DNA of 14,414 nucleotides from JBBQWZ01 sp043788745 (GTDB lineage: Bacteria; Acidobacteriota; Terriglobia; Bryobacterales; Bryobacteraceae). Position numbers and translations under genes: made by a program. Positions within the stretch are counted from its first letter, which is position 1, and each line of letters opens with the position of its first letter. Positions 1-6,759 of the stretch are shown here, in pieces. The DNA is taken from the NCBI GenBank assembly GCA_043788745.1, contig JAYVTO010000066.1, forward strand, positions 1 to 14,414, written 5' to 3'. The notes below the pieces were generated by a model. The model was not told the origin of the DNA. It ran no database searches and saw only the letters and a program-made list of their open reading frames with translations.

Positions 1-30
1 CGCATGCTGATGATCAATCCCTAGCATGCG
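1..30. repeat. 8-bp inverted repeat at left edge
   Basis: CGCATGCT at 1-8 is the exact reverse complement of AGCATGCG at 23-30, separated by 14 bases. It lies outside any recognised gene and begins at the first base of the window, so the structure may extend to the left. It could be the stem of a terminator for an upstream gene, but no T-run follows it on the plus strand. The pairing is seen; the role is unknown. Confidence 0.5.
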
Positions 31-32
31 CC

Positions 33-90
33 CCTTCAGGCTCATCCTGCGTTAGAAACAGGCCCTCCTTCAGGCTCATCCTGCATTAGA
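33..90. repeat. Two-copy direct repeat, 24 bp, period 34
   Basis: The 18-mer CCTTCAGGCTCATCCTGC occurs at 33-50 and 67-84. Each copy continues with a single variable base (G or A) and then TTAGA, giving two 24-bp copies with one mismatch at a spacing of 34. Inside each copy CAGG-ctcat-CCTG can form a small hairpin (37-49 and 71-83). The pair ends about 50 bases before the first gene. It could be a tail of a longer array left of the window or a binding site for a regulator; the sequence does not decide. Confidence 0.7.
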
Positions 91-140
91 CAAGACTGGG
101 GGAGGAGGCCTACGCTACTTCGGCGTATACTCAGAGGACC

Positions 141-1463
141 ATGCGTTTTGCCATTGTTTCAGCTATTGCTTTGTCGCTTGGCTTGTCAGGATTACTGACG
201 GCGGCGGATTCCTGGCCACAGTTTCGGGGACCCGGGTCGACCGGGGTTGTGGATGACCCCAAGCTTCCCGAGAAGTGGAGCGCGACGGAGAACGTTGCGT
301 GGAAGACGGAGATACCGGGCTTGGGTTGGTCATCGCCGATCGTTGCGGGCGATATGATTTTTCTCACGTCGGTGGTGAGTTCGAAGGACATTGAGAAGCC
401 GAAGAAAGGCTTGTACTTTGGCGGCGAGCGCAAGGGTCCGGAAGACGAGCACGCGTTCGTTGTGTACGCGATCGACTGGAAGACGGGGAAAATCTCGTGG
501 CAGCAGGAAGTGTTCAAGGGCGTACCGCCGCAGTCGCGGCACTTGAAGAACAGCTACGCGTCGGAGACTCCGGCGACCGATGGCGAGCGGGTCTACGCGT
601 ACTTCGGCAATGTCGGGCTGTTCGTTTTCGATATGAAGGGCAAGAAGGTTTGGGAGAAGAAGTTCGAGCCGATGAAGACACTGTACGGCTGGGGCACGGC
701 GGCTTCGCCGGTGGTGCATCAGGGTCGCGTTTACATTGTGAACGACAACAACGAGAAGAGCTGGCTGGCGGCGCTCGATAAGAAGACGGGCAAAGAGATC
801 TGGAAAGTGGATCGCGAGGAGACGACGAACTGGTCGACTCCTTATGTATGGGAGCACGACGGCAAGACGGAGATCGTGACGACGGGCACGAAGAAGACGC
901 GGTCGTACGATCTGGATGGCAAGCTGCTTTGGGAGTTTGGCGGGATGTCGAGCCTGGTGATTCCGACGCCGTTCTCGAAGTTCGGATTGCTGTACTTGTC
1001 GTCGGGCTATGTTGGCGATCAGAACCGGCCGGTGTATGTGATCAAGCCGGGCGCGAAGGGCGACATCACCCTGGCGAAGGGCGAGACGTCGAGCCAATAC
1101 GTGGCCTGGTATTATCCGCAGGCGGGTCCTTACAATCCGTCGCCGATTATCTACGGCGACATCTACTACACGCTGCTTGATCGCGGGTTCTTCACGGCGC
1201 ACGAAGCGAAGACGGGCAAAGAGATTTACTCGAAAATTCGCATCGATGCGGCGGCAAGCGCGTTTACTGCGTCACCCTGGGCGGCGAATGGAAAGCTGTT
1301 TTTGCTGAGCGAAGATGGTGATACGTTTGTTGTCGAGGCCGGGCGCGAGTACAAGCTGGTGGGCAAGAATTCGCTGGACGAGATGTGCATGTCGACTCCG
1401 GCAATCTACAAGAGCAGCCTACTGATTCGCACGGCGTCGAAGCTGTACAAAATCACGAAGTAG
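141..1463 (+). CDS. Exported PQQ-type beta-propeller protein (BamB-like)
   Basis: A 440-aa protein with an N-terminal signal peptide (basic Arg2, hydrophobic core, likely cleavage after LLTA near residue 21), so probably periplasmic. The mature part starts with WPQFRGPG, a start typical of PQQ-like quinoprotein/BamB-family propellers in Acidobacteriota and Planctomycetota. Repeating blade motifs of the TGKxxW type are visible (TGKISW near residue 115, KGKKVW, TGKEIW, DGKLLW, TGKEIY), consistent with a multi-blade propeller. No Cys lipobox is seen, so it is not an obvious lipoprotein like E. coli BamB. The start at 141 is supported by AGAGGA at 133-138. It is followed 12 bases later by pyrE, but a functional link is not evident. 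It may be a structural or binding protein rather than an enzyme; the substrate is unknown. Confidence 0.9.
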   Translation: MRFAIVSAIALSLGLSGLLTAADSWPQFRGPGSTGVVDDPKLPEKWSATENVAWKTEIPGLGWSSPIVAGDMIFLTSVVSSKDIEKPKKGLYFGGERKGPEDEHAFVVYAIDWKTGKISWQQEVFKGVPPQSRHLKNSYASETPATDGERVYAYFGNVGLFVFDMKGKKVWEKKFEPMKTLYGWGTAASPVVHQGRVYIVNDNNEKSWLAALDKKTGKEIWKVDREETTNWSTPYVWEHDGKTEIVTTGTKKTRSYDLDGKLLWEFGGMSSLVIPTPFSKFGLLYLSSGYVGDQNRPVYVIKPGAKGDITLAKGETSSQYVAWYYPQAGPYNPSPIIYGDIYYTLLDRGFFTAHEAKTGKEIYSKIRIDAAASAFTASPWAANGKLFLLSEDGDTFVVEAGREYKLVGKNSLDEMCMSTPAIYKSSLLIRTASKLYKITK

Positions 1464-1475
1464 TTTCGGGTGAAC

Positions 1476-2033
1476 ATGACCAAGGTAGAACGGGAAGAGC
1501 TGAAAGCTCTGCTGAAGCAGTACTCCGTCCGCACGGGCGGTGATTTCTTACTCGTGTCGGGCCAGCGGTCGAGCGTGTATGTCGATGCGAAGTTGACGAC
1601 GTGCAGGGCTCGCGGGACGCGGCTTGTGGGCCGGGCTTTCTTAGCGAAGATGGCCGGGCGCGGATGGAAGCCGAAGGCTGTGGGCGGTCTGGTGCTGGGG
1701 GCGGATCCGATTGTGATGGCGATCGCGCGGGAGAGCCTGGATACGGGTTCCGAAATCGATGCGTTTCTGGTGCGCAAAGAAGCGAAGGGTCACGGGACGA
1801 AGAAGCACATCGAGGGCGTCGCGGAGATGGCGGGGCTGGATGTCGTGATCATCGACGATGTGTGCACGACAGGCGATTCGACGGTGGCGGCGGTGAAGCA
1901 TGCTCGCGATGCGGGGATGAATGTGCTGGGCGCGATCTGCCTGGTGGATCGGCTGATGGGTGCTCGGGAGAATCTTGAGGTTGGGGTGGGGTGCTTGTTT
2001 GATGCGGTGTTTACGCTGCCGGAGTTGACGTGA
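1476..2033 (+). CDS. pyrE: Orotate phosphoribosyltransferase
   Basis: A 185-aa cytoplasmic enzyme of de novo pyrimidine synthesis that joins orotate to PRPP to give orotidine 5'-monophosphate. The type I phosphoribosyltransferase PRPP-binding motif VVIIDDVCTTGDST is at residues 123-136. The flexible-loop segment RKEAKGHG is at 100-107, followed by KKHIEG, and VYVDAKLTT near 35-42 matches the family N-terminal region. Length is normal for short bacterial PyrE. I chose ATG 1476; an in-frame GTG at 1470 would add two residues, and the GGGTGA just upstream (1468-1473) overlaps that GTG, so the start is not settled. It sits 12 bases behind the propeller gene and may be co-transcribed with it. No other pyrimidine genes are in the window. 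Confidence 0.96.
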   Translation: MTKVEREELKALLKQYSVRTGGDFLLVSGQRSSVYVDAKLTTCRARGTRLVGRAFLAKMAGRGWKPKAVGGLVLGADPIVMAIARESLDTGSEIDAFLVRKEAKGHGTKKHIEGVAEMAGLDVVIIDDVCTTGDSTVAAVKHARDAGMNVLGAICLVDRLMGARENLEVGVGCLFDAVFTLPELT

Positions 2034-2146
2034 GGGAAGAACCGATTGCTCTATCGGAACTTCATTTTGCTCGGTTTCTCGAATTGATCGAATCGCCGGT
2101 GCCGCCGACGGGCGGAGGAGATAGCAAGCTATCACTGCGCCGGTGA
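2030..2146 (+). CDS. Possible 38-aa ORF coupled to the pyrE stop
   Basis: A GTG at 2030-2032 overlaps the pyrE stop codon in a GTGA junction and opens a 38-codon frame ending with TGA at 2144-2146. The peptide starts VREEPIALSELHFARFLELI and ends in a Gly/Pro-rich, then basic, tail. The first half could form an amphipathic helix. No homologue is recognised. The overlap geometry is typical of translational coupling, but an ORF this short can occur by chance, and the tail runs through the GATAGC dyad at 2120-2133. It could also be the remnant of a longer gene. Confidence 0.25.
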   Translation: MREEPIALSELHFARFLELIESPVPPTGGGDSKLSLRR

Positions 2147-2236
2147 ATGCTGCCGTCTCACCCGCTTACTCCGCTCGGCCTTCGGCCTCGCTACGTGCGC
2201 GGCTCGATGCCGTCGCCGGTGCTTTGGTCGGACCGA
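2120..2236. other. Convergent spacer between pyrE and mnmE with small dyads
   Basis: The stretch between the two convergent genes holds several short dyads: GATAGC-aa-GCTATC at 2120-2133, GGCC-TTC-GGCC at about 2178-2188, and overlapping odd palindromes GGTC-g-GACC (2226-2234) and TCGG-a-CCGA (2228-2236). None is followed by a clear T-run on either strand, so I do not call an intrinsic terminator. They may help end transcription from both sides or be remnants of small palindromic repeats. Confidence 0.35.
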
Positions 2237-2241
2237 CTTTG

Positions 2242-3753
2242 CTACTTGCCGATGCAGAAGGTGGAGAAGATACGGTTGAGGATGTCGTCGGCGGTGGTGG
2301 CTCCGGTGATGGCATCGATTGGCCCCAGGGCGGCGTAGAGATCGAGCAGCAGCATCTCGTGCGGGATACCGATTTCTATTGCGGTACGCGCGGCTTGGAG
2401 AGCCTCCAGCGCGTCTTTGAGGCAGCGCTCGTGGCGGAGGCTGGTGATGAAACCGTCTTGCTGTTCGATGATGCCTTCGGGGGCGACGGTTTCAAGGATG
2501 CGTTGGCGAAGCTCGGGGATTCCGGCTCCGGTAAGGGCGGAGACTGGATGGAAGAGTTCGGTGGCATGTGGTGGTTGGGAGCCTGGATCAGAGTCCGGGC
2601 TTACGGTCTGGCCTTGTGGCAGCTCGGTCCGCGCCCCTAGCGACTGTTGAAAGTCCGCTCCCGACGGGGCCCTTCGGGCCCCTTTGGTCGCGGCTCGGAT
2701 TTGTTGCGTCGCCGGGATAATCCGGCGATCGGCCTTGTTGCCTACGAGTAGGGAACGCCCGTGGGTGGCGGCTTTTGTGATGAGTTCGACGTCGTCGGGG
2801 TGGGCGGGTTCCGAAAGATCGATTACGACAAGGGTGAGGTCGGCGTCGGCCATGGCCTGATAGCTGCGCTCGATTCCGAGGCTCTCGACGCGGTCTTCGG
2901 AGGCGCGGATTCCGGCGGTGTCTACGAACTTTACGGGAATGCCCTCGAGCGACGCAGTTTCGCTGACGGAGTCGCGGGTGGTGCCGGCGATTTCTGTCAC
3001 GATGGCGCGATCCTGATCGAGGAGGCGGTTGAAGAGGCTGCTTTTGCCGACGTTGGGGCGGCCGACGATGGCTAGCGTGAAGCCTGCGTGGACGAGTTTG
3101 CCGTACGCGAAGCTGGCGGCTAGTTTCGCGATGCCTTCTTGAATCGGCGTCAGGCGGCGGAGCAGTTCTTCTGCTGGCGCGACGCTGATGTCGTCTTCGG
3201 CGAAGTCGATGCCAGCTTCGAGGAGCGCGATCATTTCTAGGAGCTGTTCCTTGATGGGCGTCAGACGGCGAGAGACGGAGCCTTCCATTTGCTGGGCAGC
3301 GATGCGCGCCTGGTAGAGGGTGGTTGCGTCGATGAGATCGCGGACGGCTTCGGCACGGGGGAGATCGATGCGGCCGTTGAGGTACGCGCGCAGCGTGAAC
3401 TCACCGGGCTCGGCGAGGCGGGCACCGTGAGCTACGGCGCGTTCGAGGGCGAAACGGAGTACGACGGGCGCTCCGTGGCAGGAGATTTCTATTACGTCTT
3501 CGGCGGTGTAAGATTTTGGCCTCGCGAAGTAGGTGACGACCACTTGGTCGACGGTGTGGCCTTCGGCATCGCGGAGTTCGGCTAGGGTGGCGGTCCAGGG
3601 ATGGAGATCGCCGTGGAGGTGGAGGATGGCGTTGGCGATCGCTGTGGATTGAGGTCCGGAGAGGCGGATGATACCGAGTCCGCCGCGGCCGGGCGGGGTT
3701 GAAATGGCGGCGATGGTGTCGTTGAGTTTCACGGCGGGCGAGCGGCACGGCAT
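2242..3753 (-). CDS. mnmE: tRNA uridine-5-carboxymethylaminomethyl GTPase MnmE
   Basis: A 503-aa cytoplasmic GTPase that, with MnmG (not in this window), modifies C5 of the wobble uridine in certain tRNAs. The N-terminal folate-binding domain begins NDTIAAISTPPGRGG. The Ras-like G domain shows G1 GRPNVGKSS (231-239), G2-type GTTRD, G3 DTAG (278-281) and G4 NKAD (339-342). The protein ends with the family hallmark FCIGK, whose Cys is conserved. It is about 50 residues longer than E. coli MnmE; the excess lies between NKAD and SALTG (405-409), a 62-residue gap where E. coli has about 19. I chose ATG 3753; GTG 3756 immediately before it and GTG 3732 are alternatives. It is the last gene of the rpmH cluster, 63 bases after khpB, with hairpins in the gap. 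Confidence 0.96.
   Translation of the reverse strand: MPCRSPAVKLNDTIAAISTPPGRGGLGIIRLSGPQSTAIANAILHLHGDLHPWTATLAELRDAEGHTVDQVVVTYFARPKSYTAEDVIEISCHGAPVVLRFALERAVAHGARLAEPGEFTLRAYLNGRIDLPRAEAVRDLIDATTLYQARIAAQQMEGSVSRRLTPIKEQLLEMIALLEAGIDFAEDDISVAPAEELLRRLTPIQEGIAKLAASFAYGKLVHAGFTLAIVGRPNVGKSSLFNRLLDQDRAIVTEIAGTTRDSVSETASLEGIPVKFVDTAGIRASEDRVESLGIERSYQAMADADLTLVVIDLSEPAHPDDVELITKAATHGRSLLVGNKADRRIIPATQQIRAATKGARRAPSGADFQQSLGARTELPQGQTVSPDSDPGSQPPHATELFHPVSALTGAGIPELRQRILETVAPEGIIEQQDGFITSLRHERCLKDALEALQAARTAIEIGIPHEMLLLDLYAALGPIDAITGATTADDILNRIFSTFCIGK
2666..2682. repeat. Perfect GC-rich palindrome inside mnmE
   Basis: GGGGCCC at 2666-2672 and GGGCCCC at 2676-2682 pair perfectly around the trinucleotide TTC. 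The palindrome lies within the codons of the extra segment of the MnmE G domain (about residues 358-363, KGARRAP). Its place inside a lineage-specific insertion suggests a REP-like palindromic unit inserted in frame; this origin is an inference. Confidence 0.7.
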
Positions 3754-3755
3754 CA

Positions 3756-3807
3756 CCGCCCTGACGGGCGGGGTATTGGGTTCGTACGCGCGACCTTACG
3801 GTCGCGC
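3756..3807 (-). promoter_or_regulatory. Two tandem hairpins in the khpB-mnmE spacer
   Basis: Read on the minus strand, GCGCGACC-GTAA-GGTCGCGC (3807-3788) forms a perfect 8-bp stem closed by a GNRA-type tetraloop. It is followed by a 6-bp stem, CCGCCC-GTCA-GGGCGG (3771-3756), that ends right at the mnmE start codons. Neither is followed by a T-run, so they are not standard terminators. They could stabilise an mRNA end, influence mnmE translation, or be palindromic repeat units. The pairing is seen; the function is inferred. Confidence 0.6.
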
Positions 3808-3816
3808 CTCGTTAAC

Positions 3817-4398
3817 CTATCTGGGTGGGCGGGGGCCTCGGCGATCCCGATCTCCTCCGCCGCTGCTGGGGCGGCGCATGGGAGGTGGTGGCGCGGGTGG
3901 CGTCGGCTGGCCTTCTGGCACGAGGACCACTTGGCGGAATTGGCCGGCGCCGACGCTTTCGCTGCGGAGTTCGGTTTCGCCGCGCATGGCGAGATGGATG
4001 ATGCGGCGCTCGCGGCTGTTCATGGGGCTGAAGTGGAAGGCGATTTTCGTCTTCTTCACGCGTTCGGCCGCGGTGACGGCGCTGATGCGGAGTTCTTCGA
4101 TGCGCAACATGCGATAGTCGTTGGCGTCGAAGCAGAGCAGGGAATGATCTTCGCTGGGCATGCGAAGCATTTCCATGGAAAGCTGTTCGAGGGCGAGCAG
4201 AACTTCGGCTTTGTTCGAGAGGAGTTCGGAGACGTCTTCGCCGCTGAACTTGACCATCACCTCGGGGCTGTCGATATCGGGGTGAAGGGTGACGCCTTCG
4301 ACAATTTCCCAGCCGACGTCGAAGCGGGCGGAGGATAGGACGGACCGGAGGAAGGCGTCCAGTTTGGGTCCGGTCTCAGTGACGGTGTATTTTGGCAT
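3817..4398 (-). CDS. khpB: R3H-domain RNA-binding protein KhpB/Jag
   Basis: A 193-aa cytoplasmic RNA-binding protein of the Jag/KhpB/EloR family, found next to yidC in many bacteria. The C-terminal R3H domain (about 108-161) contains SPMNSRERRIIHLAM (124-138) and then SESVGAGQFRQVVLVPEG, close to the family pattern. A KH-like segment lies at about 46-80, but the expected GxxG loop is replaced by SNKA (61-64). The separate N-terminal Jag_N domain of Firmicutes proteins is absent. The last 30 residues are a Pro/Gly/Arg-rich, probably disordered tail. The start ATG 4398 lies 12 bases after the yidC stop with only a weak ribosome binding site, so translation may be coupled to yidC. Confidence 0.9.
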   Translation of the reverse strand: MPKYTVTETGPKLDAFLRSVLSSARFDVGWEIVEGVTLHPDIDSPEVMVKFSGEDVSELLSNKAEVLLALEQLSMEMLRMPSEDHSLLCFDANDYRMLRIEELRISAVTAAERVKKTKIAFHFSPMNSRERRIIHLAMRGETELRSESVGAGQFRQVVLVPEGQPTPPAPPPPMRRPSSGGGDRDRRGPRPPR

Positions 4399-4410
4399 GC
4401 GAGAGGTCCG

Positions 4411-6153
4411 CTACTTTTTCTTGACCGGTTTGACGTTGATGACGGCTGGCGCTGGCGTCGCCATCGTGCGGTTTGTAAACCACTGCTGCGCGATCGCCAC
4501 CAGGTTACCGGTTAACCAATATAACACCAGGCCCGCAGGTTGATAGTAGAACATGAAGCCCATGGCGAGCGGCATGATCATCATGATTTTTTGCTGGGAG
4601 GGATCGACGCCCGCGGCGGGTGTCATTTTCTGCGAGATGAACTGCGTGACGATCAGGAGCACGGGCAGGACGCGGAGGCTGAGCGTTTCGGGCTGCGAGA
4701 GGTCGGAGACCCAAAGCCATTCGGTGCCGCGCATCTCGACCGCGACGCTCAAGACTTTATAGAAGGCGAAGAAGAAGGGGAGCTGCAACACCATGGGCAG
4801 GCAGCCGCCTACCGGATTGACGCCGTTCTTCTTGTAAAGATCCATGACTTCGGCGTTCTTGTCGGACTGGCGCGGGTCTCGCATCGGGATTTCTTTGTAC
4901 TTGTTGTTGATGGCCTGGATCTGCGGCTGGAGGGTTTGCATCTTCTTGGCCGACTTCATGCTGGAGAACTTCAGCGGCATGAGGATCATGTTGATGACGA
5001 GAGTAAGCACGATGATGGCCCAGCCGTAGTTGTGAATGTACTTGTCGTTCAGCCAGTTCAACGTGGCGAAGAGCGGCTTCGCGATGATGCCGAACCAACC
5101 CCAGTCGACTAGCTGCTCCAGCTTGGGGTTGATTTGCTTCATCAGGTCCAGATCCTTGGGACCGACGAACATCGAGAATCGGTTGGGGATATCGCCGGCG
5201 ACGGCGACGCCGATGTGGGGCTCTTCACCCTGGCCTTCGTCGGCTCCGATGACGGTGTCGGCGTAGGTAGTGATTTCGGTTGCGCCGTTGCCCTTGGGGA
5301 GGAAAACGGCGGCGAAGTAGGCGTCTTCGATTCCGGCGAAACTGTAAGCGCCGCTGGATCTGACGGGGCCGTCTGTTGCGCTCTTAACGTCTTTGACGGT
5401 GGGGTTGGAATCACCAGCCACGTGGAAGAGCGTGTGGCGGGCGACTTGCGCGTTGACGCTGGTGGCATCGCCGAATCCGCCGCGCCATTCGATGGAGTGC
5501 GGAAGAGCGACACCGTTCATGGTGACTTCGGTGGTGATTTCGCCGGTGTAGTTTTCGGGGTGGAAGCGGAAGGTCTTGCGGGTGGTGGCGGCGCCGTCGG
5601 AATACTCGAAGTCGATGCCGAGCTTGTCCCCGGAAGGCTTGGCAACGAAGTTGACCCAATTGGGGTCGGTGGCGGGCTTCTGTCCTTTGAACGCGAGCGC
5701 GAAGGGACCGTTGTCGGCTTTTTCGGCTGCTTTGGGGTTCAGGAGTTCGAGAGGCTTGCCGCGCTGGTCTTTGAACTTCTTAAGGATCCAGCTTTTGACG
5801 ACGGCTCCACGGTTGGAGAAGGTGATGTTGTAGACCTTGGTGTCGATGGTGAAGCGCTGTTCGGAGGCTGCTTGAATGACGGCGGCTGAAGGCGGGTTCG
5901 CGGGAGTGCCTTTTTTAACGGCGGGCGGATTCGGCGCGGCTTGCTGGGCCGCTTTCGGATCTTCCTTCTTTGCGTCTTGTTGGCCGGCCGCGTCCTGCTT
6001 TTTGGCGGGCGTGGGCGGTGGGGTCGGCTTGTAGATATAGGGAGTGACGAAGAGGACAACGGCCATCAGGCCGAAGGCGAGCATGAGGCGCGCCTCCATC
6101 GTCATTTCTTTCTTTCCGGAGCCGAGTTCTTTGTTGCCTGGGTTGGGATCCAT
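4411..6153 (-). CDS. yidC: Membrane protein insertase YidC
   Basis: A 580-aa inner-membrane insertase/chaperone that places proteins in the membrane alone or with SecYEG. TM1 is about residues 20-40 (LMLAFGLMAVVLFV), followed by a Pro/Ala/Lys-rich linker and the large periplasmic P1 domain of Gram-negative YidC. The conserved membrane region begins near YGWAIIVLTLVINMILMPL, with KMQTLQPQIQ, VNPVGGCLPMVLQLPFF, and PAGLVLYWLTGNL near the end. The tail is basic (KPVKKK). By alignment from memory, the groove arginine of E. coli YidC (R366) corresponds to Asn388. The frame is open to 6276, but that overlaps yidD, so I chose ATG 6153, giving a polar extension MDPNPGNKEL. ATG 6105, preceded by GGAAAGAAAGAA, is a real alternative. 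Confidence 0.96.
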   Translation of the reverse strand: MDPNPGNKELGSGKKEMTMEARLMLAFGLMAVVLFVTPYIYKPTPPPTPAKKQDAAGQQDAKKEDPKAAQQAAPNPPAVKKGTPANPPSAAVIQAASEQRFTIDTKVYNITFSNRGAVVKSWILKKFKDQRGKPLELLNPKAAEKADNGPFALAFKGQKPATDPNWVNFVAKPSGDKLGIDFEYSDGAATTRKTFRFHPENYTGEITTEVTMNGVALPHSIEWRGGFGDATSVNAQVARHTLFHVAGDSNPTVKDVKSATDGPVRSSGAYSFAGIEDAYFAAVFLPKGNGATEITTYADTVIGADEGQGEEPHIGVAVAGDIPNRFSMFVGPKDLDLMKQINPKLEQLVDWGWFGIIAKPLFATLNWLNDKYIHNYGWAIIVLTLVINMILMPLKFSSMKSAKKMQTLQPQIQAINNKYKEIPMRDPRQSDKNAEVMDLYKKNGVNPVGGCLPMVLQLPFFFAFYKVLSVAVEMRGTEWLWVSDLSQPETLSLRVLPVLLIVTQFISQKMTPAAGVDPSQQKIMMIMPLAMGFMFYYQPAGLVLYWLTGNLVAIAQQWFTNRTMATPAPAVINVKPVKKK

Positions 6154-6190
6154 GTTGCCTGGGTGTAAATAGACGTAGATGTTCGATGAA

Positions 6191-6400
6191 CTACCGGACG
6201 GGATCGAAACCGCCGGCGTGAAATGGGTGACAGCGCAAAAGGCGTCTCGCTCCGAGGTATACGCCGCGGATGGCACCGTGTTTTTGGATCGCCTCGCTCA
6301 TGTATTCGGAGCAGGTAGGGTGGAAGCGGCAGGCGGAAGGCAGAAGCGGCGAGAGAAAGCGCTTGTAGGCGCGCAGCAGAAGGATCAGGATTTGGCGCAT
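6191..6400 (-). CDS. yidD: Membrane protein insertion efficiency factor YidD
   Basis: A 69-aa protein of the YidD family (formerly the 'haemolytic factor' DUF37), thought to assist YidC-dependent insertion at the inner membrane. It shows the family pattern: a short amphipathic N-terminus (RQILILLLRAYKRFLSPLL), then CRFHPTCSEY with Cys24 and Cys30, and LLRCHPFHAGGFDPV with Cys57. Its length is normal. The start ATG 6400 lies inside the end of rnpA (16-base overlap), and its stop is 37 bases before the chosen yidC start, so the genes are almost certainly co-transcribed and probably coupled. Confidence 0.96.
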   Translation of the reverse strand: MRQILILLLRAYKRFLSPLLPSACRFHPTCSEYMSEAIQKHGAIRGVYLGARRLLRCHPFHAGGFDPVR

Positions 6401-6759
6401 CGCAGTACCACCTTGTCGACTTCCCGCTTCAATTCTTCGAACGAAGCATCCAGAGCTCGACGCCTGGGGTTGATGACAATCTCCCAGTTCGGGCCGATTT
6501 CCGGCATTCGAACTCGAAAGGCTTCACGGACCCGACGCCGGATGCGGTTGCGGACAACTGCTTTGCCGAGCGCGCGGGGCACTGTAAATCCGATACGAGC
6601 AGTGGAGCCGGACTGTTCCCCAAGCGCCTCCGGACCGGCTTCCGCTTTGAGGCAGAAGGCCACAAACAAAGGACAGGGAAGACGAAACCCGTTGTCATAG
6701 ACGCGGCGGAAGTCGCGGGATTTGAGAATGCGGGATTGCTTGGGGAACGGAAACTTAAT
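6385..6759 (-). CDS. rnpA: RNase P protein component, probable ATT start
   Basis: The protein subunit of RNase P, which helps the RNA subunit remove 5' leaders from tRNA precursors. The signature RNRIRRRVREAFR is at 70-82 and the C-terminus is family-like. The conserved N-terminal segment FPKQSRILKSRDFRRVYDNG is in this frame, but upstream of the first usual start codon (TTG 6669), which would cut off 30 conserved residues. The frame is closed by a stop at 6789-6787, and no ATG, GTG or TTG lies between that stop and the conserved segment. I therefore start at ATT 6759, which gives 124 aa, a normal length, and shares one base with the rpmH stop (ATTAA). Other readings are an assembly error or another non-standard start (ATT 6729, ACG 6783). 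Identity is certain; the start is an inference. Confidence 0.9.
   Translation of the reverse strand: MKFPFPKQSRILKSRDFRRVYDNGFRLPCPLFVAFCLKAEAGPEALGEQSGSTARIGFTVPRALGKAVVRNRIRRRVREAFRVRMPEIGPNWEIVINPRRRALDASFEELKREVDKVVLRCAKS

Noticed and set aside
126..131. TATACT as a -10 element for the propeller gene
   Set aside because: It lies only nine bases before the ATG, would start transcription within the ribosome binding site, and has no -35 partner.
330..1202. 290-codon open frame antisense to the propeller gene
   Set aside because: It is extremely rich in Arg, His and Leu, has no recognisable motif, and mirrors a well-supported gene on the other strand; it is a GC-codon shadow.
6154..6276. 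Longer YidC starting at 6276
   Set aside because: The added residues are not YidC-like and lie inside yidD on the same strand.
6385..6669. TTG 6669 as the rnpA start
   Set aside because: It would remove the conserved FPK...RDFRRVY segment that is plainly encoded in frame upstream.
6429..6698. ATG-started frame inside rnpA on the same strand
   Set aside because: It is out of frame with the RnpA signature and has no family features; it only looks attractive because rnpA lacks a usual start.
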